A DNA stretch of 10,241 nt, from assembly GCA_043779185.1 (NCBI GenBank), contig JAYWEQ010000008.1, forward strand, positions 1 to 10,241. The letters run 5' to 3'. Below, in pieces: positions 5,835 to 10,241 of the stretch. Source of the stretch: JAYWDA01 sp043779185. Lineage in GTDB: Bacteria; Bdellovibrionota; Bdellovibrionia; Bdellovibrionales; Bdellovibrionaceae. Made by a program: the position numbers and the translations under genes. Under the pieces are notes generated by a model. The model made no database searches. It had not been told where the DNA came from and saw only the letters and a program-made list of their open reading frames with translations. Every line of letters starts with the position of its first letter. Position 1 is the stretch's first letter.

Positions 5835-6818
5835 TTACCTATTGGGCACTAGAAGCAAGGCTTTTTTTGTCCACGGGCTAACAGGTAAGTTTTCTTTCAT
5901 TTGCTGCAGGTAAATAAGCGCTTTTTTCTGCGTTTGCTCTGCTAGTACAGCCCGTTCTGCAGACGTACTTATTGTTTTCATATCTCTTTTAAGAAGCTGG
6001 TTCAATTTAAAATCATTAAGAAGGCTTTTGTCGGAGACAATCCAAGCTAGTTCCAGATGATATTTAATCATTTCAAAAAGCGCTTCACCAAAAACATCGA
6101 CCGCAGGTCCCCATTGCAATATCACATTATATTTTAAAAAAGCTGTTGGATAATCCATTCTTAAAACCATCTCGCGGGCTTCAGCTAATATTTTTTGCCC
6201 AAAGGCTTGACGCGACTCATTAATCATTCCCTCCACTTCACTTTTATAAATCGACTGGGGGTATTTCTCAAGGAACGATCGATATCTTAAATTTAACAGC
6301 AAGGGAGTCTCTTCGCTTTGCTCAAGACTGGCTCCCAAACTGTAAGAGATAAAATCATTTTGCTTAGCTGTGTTGCCGGCCAGTTGCAGAATTTGACCGT
6401 GAACCGCCCTGAGCACTAGAAGATGAATATATTCTGAATCGTTACTTCCATGGTTGGCCTCAAGATATTCATTGCCCTTATTCATCGCCATCACAAAATC
6501 CTGGGCCTTTAAAAAAGTTTGAATAAAGGCTCGGTACGCGTCCTGGTAATACGAACTGTCTTGGTGAATCATAATGATGCTGTAATAGAATCCGGCTGAT
6601 TTGCATTTGTTATAATCGCCACTTGCACTTTCTGCTTGAGCCCATAATTGATCTGCAGAAGAATGCCGATCGATCGGCATGTCTTCAGGACATACTTGAA
6701 CATTGGGATCTTGGATCATGCCAAAGCTGAGCATAAGATCTTGCAAGGCAGAAGGTTTTGCCCAGGCGGTTGAGTTGAGAAAGAAAGCCAAAAGAAATAT
6801 TTTTTTCATAAAAGACAT
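5835..6818 (-). CDS. BamD-like periplasmic TPR protein lacking a lipobox
   Basis: A 327-residue exported protein. Residues 1-20 are a signal peptide (KK, hydrophobic core, cleavage STAWA-K). The mature part is helical and TPR-like. The second half resembles BamD (YfiO), the lipoprotein that with BamA inserts beta-barrel proteins into the outer membrane: YRSFLEKYPQSIYKSEVEGM (179-198) matches the 'F...YP.S.Y...A' repeat edge, followed by a long helix pair and FLKYNVILQ..., FGEALFEMIKYHLELA (243-258), in BamD-like spacing. Unlike BamD there is no lipobox cysteine near the cleavage site; Cys43 and Cys72 are the only cysteines. Start at 6818 is supported by GAGGAG at 6824-6829; its ATG overlaps the preceding gene's stop (TAATG). 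Following two barrel-like proteins, it may assist their assembly or form a complex with them (inference). A general TPR scaffold is the alternative. Confidence 0.87.
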   Translation of the reverse strand: MSFMKKIFLLAFFLNSTAWAKPSALQDLMLSFGMIQDPNVQVCPEDMPIDRHSSADQLWAQAESASGDYNKCKSAGFYYSIIMIHQDSSYYQDAYRAFIQTFLKAQDFVMAMNKGNEYLEANHGSNDSEYIHLLVLRAVHGQILQLAGNTAKQNDFISYSLGASLEQSEETPLLLNLRYRSFLEKYPQSIYKSEVEGMINESRQAFGQKILAEAREMVLRMDYPTAFLKYNVILQWGPAVDVFGEALFEMIKYHLELAWIVSDKSLLNDFKLNQLLKRDMKTISTSAERAVLAEQTQKKALIYLQQMKENLPVSPWTKKALLLVPNR

Positions 6819-7840
6819 TAGCCTCTCCTCAATCGACCCTTAAGCAAATTATGTTTTGCGTTCGCTTGAGTCTCAAGATGAGCACGAATCGCAATCATTG
6901 TGTCATCATGAAAATTCTCAGAAGATCCTTTTCTCCAACGAATTTCAGGACTAAGAACAAAAAGGGAACCGACCGGCAGATTATAAGCGATGGTCAGGTC
7001 CGTCGCCTGATTCATAATGTATTCAGTTTCTACAACAATCGTTCCAGGACCCCATTTCTGAGAGGCCCCCACTTGCAAGCCGACCGTGTGATTTTCAGAC
7101 TCAGGCCGATATTCGGTGACGATACCTTCGGCCCAGATCTTTTTTGAACCATCTTTATTTTGAAAGACAAAGCCAACACTTCCCCGCTTTTCTAAATGAT
7201 CCGAACCTGGATTTTGTTTGATCAAAGCCGAAATCTCAGTCGCCATTCGTTCGGAAAGGTTCTTTTTTAACTGAATGCTCATGCCTTTTTCGTGAGATAT
7301 TTTAAAATCTCCCTCGCCCGATTCAAAGACAGAGATCGCAGCCGAATCAACAAGTTTAAAAAAATGGCTGGGAAGCTCTACGGTCATGCCAATCACTTCC
7401 GCTTGTCGCGAAAGCTCGTAAAGCAAAGTGTCTTCATGCAAGGGAATTTCATTATACCCCTGACCGAAAGCCATTAATTGTTTACCTAACGAAATAATTG
7501 CGCGAGGAAGACCAGACACTTTATCTGTTTCAATCACAATAAATGCTTCCTCTAACATTTGCGAAAATTTCAACTTTTCCTCAGGGGATCTTTTGTTCAA
7601 TAGCATAGTTAGGTCATTCAAAAGATAGAGTTTAATTCCTTCGTGCAATAGAACCTCAAAACCAATTTCAGTTTCGGCGACCCTCAAGTTATTCTCGTAC
7701 TTGTCGACCGTCGAAGAACGCGCATCAAAATTGATTTGAGTTTGCATATGCAACCAAGGGGCATCATCGTCTTCGGCCCTAGCGGTGCCACTAAAAATTG
7801 CACCGAATAATAGTATGACGGCCATAGCCCCTGGTTTCAT
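6818..7840 (-). CDS. Outer-membrane porin-like protein, paralogue 2
   Basis: A 340-residue exported protein, with a signal peptide at residues 1-22 (cleavage TARA-E). The remainder alternates polar and hydrophobic residues in short strands with Gly/Asp/Asn turns, as in outer-membrane barrels. LEEAFIVIET...GLPRAIISLGKQLMAFGQ (96-127) resembles the strand-turn-strand segment of LbtU/phosphate-selective porin-like proteins (xxEAYxxl...GkxxxPFG). It is a tandem paralogue of the upstream gene, sharing IETDKVSGLPRAII (103-116), MAFGQ, the GxTVELP strand, AYNLPVG (285-291), LSPEIR and AKHNLL near the end; I judge roughly half the residues identical. The C-terminus is a basic tail rather than the usual terminal aromatic residue. 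The gap to the upstream gene is 6 bp, and AGGA-type sequence lies before the ATG. Transported substrate, if any, is unknown. Confidence 0.88.
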   Translation of the reverse strand: MKPGAMAVILLFGAIFSGTARAEDDDAPWLHMQTQINFDARSSTVDKYENNLRVAETEIGFEVLLHEGIKLYLLNDLTMLLNKRSPEEKLKFSQMLEEAFIVIETDKVSGLPRAIISLGKQLMAFGQGYNEIPLHEDTLLYELSRQAEVIGMTVELPSHFFKLVDSAAISVFESGEGDFKISHEKGMSIQLKKNLSERMATEISALIKQNPGSDHLEKRGSVGFVFQNKDGSKKIWAEGIVTEYRPESENHTVGLQVGASQKWGPGTIVVETEYIMNQATDLTIAYNLPVGSLFVLSPEIRWRKGSSENFHDDTMIAIRAHLETQANAKHNLLKGRLRRG

Positions 7841-7846
7841 AAGATC

Positions 7847-8860
7847 CTAGTCCTTCTTTTGACCGGTTAATAAGTTATGTTTGGCTTCAAGATGAGCATA
7901 AAGTCGAGCCCGAACACCAACCACTGTTTCATCAGGCTTTTTTCCGGATAAATCTTTTCGATGACGGATTTCGGGGCTTAAGACCAACCAAGTTCCTACG
8001 GGTAAATTATAAGCCGCCGCCAACTCGTGGGCTTGATCTTGTAAGTATTGGTATTCCACGACGATGGAGCCTGGCCCCAATTTATAAGACCCGCCAAGCT
8101 GTGCGCCCAAGGTCGTATCTTTATATTTTGGATTTCCATCAACAACTAAACCTTCAAACCAAATTTTTTGTTTTCCGTCTTCTGAATTAAACACAAGGCC
8201 GATACTGCCACGTTTTTCGTTAACATCGGTATTTGGAAGCTCTTTGATTAAACCTGACACTTGCGCGGTTAAACGGTCGGAAATCTTTTTCCTAAGACGA
8301 AAGCTGGCGCCTTTTTCTTTAGCAATCTCAAGGTCATTAGAACCCGCTTCAAAAATAGAAATCGCCACAGAATCCACAAGATTAAAAAAGTTATGGGGAA
8401 GCTCCACCGTTAGGCCGATGACCTCACCTTGTTTTCCAATTCCATAAAGAAGGGCATCTTTAAACATCGGAAGCTCTCGAACTTTTTGACCGAAGGCCAT
8501 CGAGTGCTCTCCAAAAGTAATAATGGCCCGAGGAAGCCCAGAAACCTTATCGGTTTCAATTTGGATGTAAGCCTCTTCAATCACCTTTTGAAAATCAAAA
8601 TCTTTTTGCCTTAAGTTTTTATCAAGTCTTTGTTCAAGTTCAGTTTTAATAACGACCTTGATTCCTTCGCGCACTAAAAGTTGAAATTTAATTTCAGCAT
8701 CTTGCACCCGGAGATGATTTTCATAATCTTCTAAAGAAGACGCTTTGACGTCAAAATTGATTTGTCCGTCCAAAGTCCAAACCGGTGGCCCTTCGGCCCG
8801 AGCCAGAGCTCCAGATATTAAGGTTGCCAGAACTGCAGAGGCCATGAACTTAGATTTCAT
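7847..8860 (-). CDS. Outer-membrane porin-like protein, paralogue 1
   Basis: A 337-residue exported protein, first gene of the barrel operon. Residues 1-22 are a signal peptide (MKSKFMASAV..., cleavage ALARA-E). The mature protein shows short amphipathic strands and turn-forming loops. It carries the same landmarks as its paralogue: IEEAYIQIETDKVSGLPRAII (94-114), MAFGQ (121-125), IGLTVELP (148-155), SIGLVF, GPGSIVVEYQY (262-272), AYNLPVG (283-289), LSPEIR and AKHNLL (327-332). The pattern is reminiscent of LbtU/porin families, but the assignment is tentative. The ATG at 8860 is preferred because GGAG lies six bases upstream; an in-frame TTG four codons earlier would sit on top of that site. 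Like its paralogue it lacks a terminal aromatic residue. It could be a specific porin, a surface-exposed barrel or a structural outer-membrane protein. Confidence 0.88.
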   Translation of the reverse strand: MKSKFMASAVLATLISGALARAEGPPVWTLDGQINFDVKASSLEDYENHLRVQDAEIKFQLLVREGIKVVIKTELEQRLDKNLRQKDFDFQKVIEEAYIQIETDKVSGLPRAIITFGEHSMAFGQKVRELPMFKDALLYGIGKQGEVIGLTVELPHNFFNLVDSVAISIFEAGSNDLEIAKEKGASFRLRKKISDRLTAQVSGLIKELPNTDVNEKRGSIGLVFNSEDGKQKIWFEGLVVDGNPKYKDTTLGAQLGGSYKLGPGSIVVEYQYLQDQAHELAAAYNLPVGTWLVLSPEIRHRKDLSGKKPDETVVGVRARLYAHLEAKHNLLTGQKKD

Positions 8861-9135
8861 GAAATTCTCCAAATAAAAAGGTTAAGAGGTCAGGCTTCTC
8901 TTTTCCATGAAATATGCCAAAATTGATTTTTTAAAATTATCACTTAAGATACTGAAATAATTGATGTTTTATGATCAGAAGAAGGGCTTATGAAAAACCC
9001 TAGGTGATTAATTAATAACAAGGGATCGGCCCAGATTTGGGTGATTTTTAAAAAAAACCAAAGATATAATGGACTTAGCTAAGGGGCTCAAATCCATCAA
9101 GAACTCGCAGGCCGATGACAAAAAAGGCTCTGCCA
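8861..9135. other. Non-coding gap upstream of the porin-like operon
   Basis: This 275-bp AT-rich stretch separates the end of the zinc-finger gene from the porin-like operon, both on the minus strand, so it should hold the operon promoter. On the minus strand GATAAT (8941 to 8936) is the best -10 candidate, but no good -35 precedes it. A short GGC-AGA-GCC hairpin followed by six T lies just after the zinc-finger stop and is too weak to call a terminator. Palindromes ATTAATTAAT (9007-9016) and CTTAGCTAAG (9074-9083) are present. On the plus strand an exact TATAAT occurs at 9065-9070 without a matching -35. Confidence 0.5.
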
Positions 9136-9666
9136 TCAGTTCGGAGTTTGCTCTAGCGACTTATCACGTAAAAGCTTGTCAGCGCGAATTCGGGCCGGAA
9201 TGCCGACCCCTTTCCACTTTAAAGTTTGATAATTTCCAGTGCGAACTTTTTCAGAAGAAATAACAATATCCACCATACCGTTGTAACCAGCCTTTAAAGT
9301 CAAAAAAGCTAAGCGCATGACGACATCTTGATGATCCAAACAATTTTCAACCTGAATCGGATCTTCCAGGCGCTTGATCAGACGAGTTTCCTTGCCCTGG
9401 TTTTTAAAAAATACCAAAATTTCTTTGGCACTTTCTAAATCTTGATTGTAGTCCGCAAGCGGACCTGCCACCTTTTCGTGATAGCAGCCTTCACAATAAA
9501 CTGTGTGACTCAGCTCAGGCGGAATCGCTGGCATGTAGGACAGCGTTTCTTCCTCTAAAAACTTCGCACAGTATTTACAGATCGTGCTGAGGCAGATCCC
9601 ACAGCTTAAGGCGGCTTTCGATTTTTGGCAGTTCGAGCAAACAGAATTTCCCATGGGCCGTTTCAT
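9136..9666 (-). CDS. Zinc-finger protein with four CxxC knuckles (FYVE-like spacing)
   Basis: A 176-residue cytoplasmic protein. The N-terminal 65 residues hold four CxxC pairs: C10/C13, C22/C25, C30/C33 and C58/C61. The order, with four residues between the second and third pairs, matches the cross-braced two-zinc arrangement of FYVE/PHD-like treble-clef fingers rather than a simple zinc ribbon. The basic R(R/K)HHCR motif that FYVE domains use to bind phosphoinositide is absent. Residues 75-165 form an alpha/beta region (SAKEILVFFKNQG, then LKAGYNGMVDIVISSEK, then YQTLKWKGVGIPARI) that vaguely resembles YbjQ-like small domains; I cannot name it firmly. No signal peptide. The start is uncertain: Met1 (9666) and Met5 (9654) both lack a good Shine-Dalgarno sequence; AAAGG lies 14 bases before Met1. 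It is divergent from the secreted-protein gene at 9729. The role is unknown, with protein-protein contact most likely (inference). Confidence 0.87.
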   Translation of the reverse strand: MKRPMGNSVCSNCQKSKAALSCGICLSTICKYCAKFLEEETLSYMPAIPPELSHTVYCEGCYHEKVAGPLADYNQDLESAKEILVFFKNQGKETRLIKRLEDPIQVENCLDHQDVVMRLAFLTLKAGYNGMVDIVISSEKVRTGNYQTLKWKGVGIPARIRADKLLRDKSLEQTPN

Positions 9667-9686
9667 ACCACGTCGGCACGCCTTTC

Positions 9687-9714
9687 GCTAGACAGTCTTT
9701 CTAGCAGGCTGTCT
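9687..9714. repeat. Two overlapping, mutually exclusive inverted repeats in the divergent spacer
   Basis: GCTAGA (9687-9692) pairs with TCTAGC (9700-9705) across a 7-base loop, and AGACAG (9690-9695) pairs with CTGTCT (9709-9714) across 13 bases. They share AGA, so only one can form at a time. The element sits between the divergent start codons and immediately before the GGGGG ribosome binding site of the plus-strand gene. It may be an operator or a leader structure. Confidence 0.4.
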
Positions 9715-9728
9715 GCGGGGGAAATAAG

Positions 9729-10241
9729 ATGTTAAGAGTAATATTTATAATTCTGTCCATGCTATGGACAATTTGTAGCTCCATCAAGGGCCATGCAGAG
9801 TTGTCGGAAGGAAATTTCGAATCTGGCGGCCACCAATTCCATTTTGAAGGAATTTCCACTTTTCAGTATCCGTTTTTACGATTGGGCCCAGAGCCCCTCC
9901 TGTTGATCACCCATTCGTCGGTCTATTGGGATCGCGGCCACGTCACCTGGGCTGGAATTGAAGATCTGGTTCACTTCTTTCGAGATCGCGGTCTTCCTTT
10001 GAAATATATGGCAGCCATCGAAGAGCGCTCGTTTAATAACGACACCGCTTTGAAGTTAGCCAACCTTTATTTCCCACCGGGAATCACCTCCGATGATATT
10101 TATCCTTACCAGGGGGACTCGCACAGAATTATCACTTTGGGGCTGGATAATGCTAGTTTTTTAAGGTACTTAAAGGCGCAATATTTTAATGAAGACACCC
10201 TGCTTTGTAAGGATCCAAGCCTTTACGCTTTAGATCGGCAA
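9729..10241 (+). CDS. Secreted protein of unknown function (3' end beyond window)
   Basis: The first 171 codons of a gene that runs off the right edge. Residues 1-23 are a signal peptide (MLRVIFIILSMLWTICSSIKGHA, cleavage near GHA-E). Cys16 lies inside the hydrophobic core but WTIC is not a good lipobox, so a soluble periplasmic or secreted protein is more likely than a lipoprotein. The mature part begins GNFESGGHQFHFEGISTFQY, then an alpha/beta-looking stretch with LLLITHSSVYWDRG, a helix GIEDLVHFFRDRGLP, LKYMAAIEERSF and RIITLGLDNASFLRYLK. No family is recognised. GGGGG (9717-9721), seven bases before the ATG, supports the start. It is transcribed away from the zinc-finger gene, with a 62-bp shared spacer containing alternative hairpins. 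Confidence 0.85.
   Translation, partial: MLRVIFIILSMLWTICSSIKGHAELSEGNFESGGHQFHFEGISTFQYPFLRLGPEPLLLITHSSVYWDRGHVTWAGIEDLVHFFRDRGLPLKYMAAIEERSFNNDTALKLANLYFPPGITSDDIYPYQGDSHRIITLGLDNASFLRYLKAQYFNEDTLLCKDPSLYALDRQ

Noticed and set aside
6851..8614. Short plus-strand ORFs within the porin-like genes
   Set aside because: They lie antisense to two paralogous genes with signal peptides and conserved blocks and show no coding character.
8861..8872. TTG start four codons upstream for the first porin-like gene
   Set aside because: It would place the start on top of the GGAG that serves ATG 8860, and has no site of its own.
9030..9047. CCCA-GATT-TGGG hairpin followed by a T run as a plus-strand terminator
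   Set aside because: Four-pair stem and no plus-strand gene upstream to terminate.
9069..9263. 64-codon plus-strand ORF antisense to the zinc-finger gene
   Set aside because: No ribosome binding site, its ATG lies inside the TATAAT, and most of it overlaps the well-supported minus-strand gene; the residues look like a shadow frame.
9729..9800. Lipoprotein signal in the right-edge gene
   Set aside because: The cysteine is within the hydrophobic core and WTIC lacks the small residue normally before the lipobox cysteine; cleavage at GHA is more likely.

Overview
The window is moderately AT-rich bacterial DNA carrying nine well-supported protein genes, a small membrane ORF, a gene cut by the right edge and a doubtful reading-frame end at the left edge. 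No RNA genes, insertion sequences, CRISPR arrays or origins were seen. Many Sec signal peptides, two outer-membrane-barrel-like proteins and a BamD-like protein show a diderm (Gram-negative) organism. The style of the secreted hypothetical proteins and base composition would suit the Bdellovibrionota or a related deltaproteobacterial lineage, but that is an impression; no marker gene here settles it.

Layout. 1-2153 (+): a secreted protein with one divergent InlB-like repeat and a lysine-rich tail; a secreted S33-type alpha/beta hydrolase (proline iminopeptidase/TAP-like) with an intact catalytic triad; and a 40-residue candidate membrane protein. 2281-4776 (+): a tightly packed three-gene operon of acyl-CoA dehydrogenase, a GNAT-fold acyltransferase resembling acyl-homoserine-lactone/N-acyl amino acid synthases, and a heme-oxygenase-like (TenA/PqqC-fold) putative diiron oxidase. 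Overlapping stop/start codons and strong ribosome binding sites tie the genes together. The combination suggests that an acyl chain is desaturated, transferred to an amine and oxidised, i.e. a small-molecule pathway (inference).

5797-4773 (-): an XRE-family regulator translationally coupled (ATGA) to a 247-residue uncharacterised protein; this unit converges on the biosynthetic operon, with overlapping stop codons. 8860-5835 (-): two tandem paralogous, signal-peptide-bearing barrel-like proteins followed by a BamD-like TPR protein without a lipid-anchor cysteine. Gaps are 6 bp or a TAATG overlap, so they are one operon, and the XRE pair lies only 37 bp downstream and may share read-through. 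9666-9136 (-): a protein with four CxxC knuckles in FYVE-like spacing. It is divergent from a secreted protein of unknown function that begins at 9729 and runs off the window. The 62-bp divergent spacer holds two mutually exclusive hairpins.

The most interesting unit is the acyl-CoA dehydrogenase/acyltransferase/diiron-oxidase operon; the barrel-barrel-BamD-like operon comes second.
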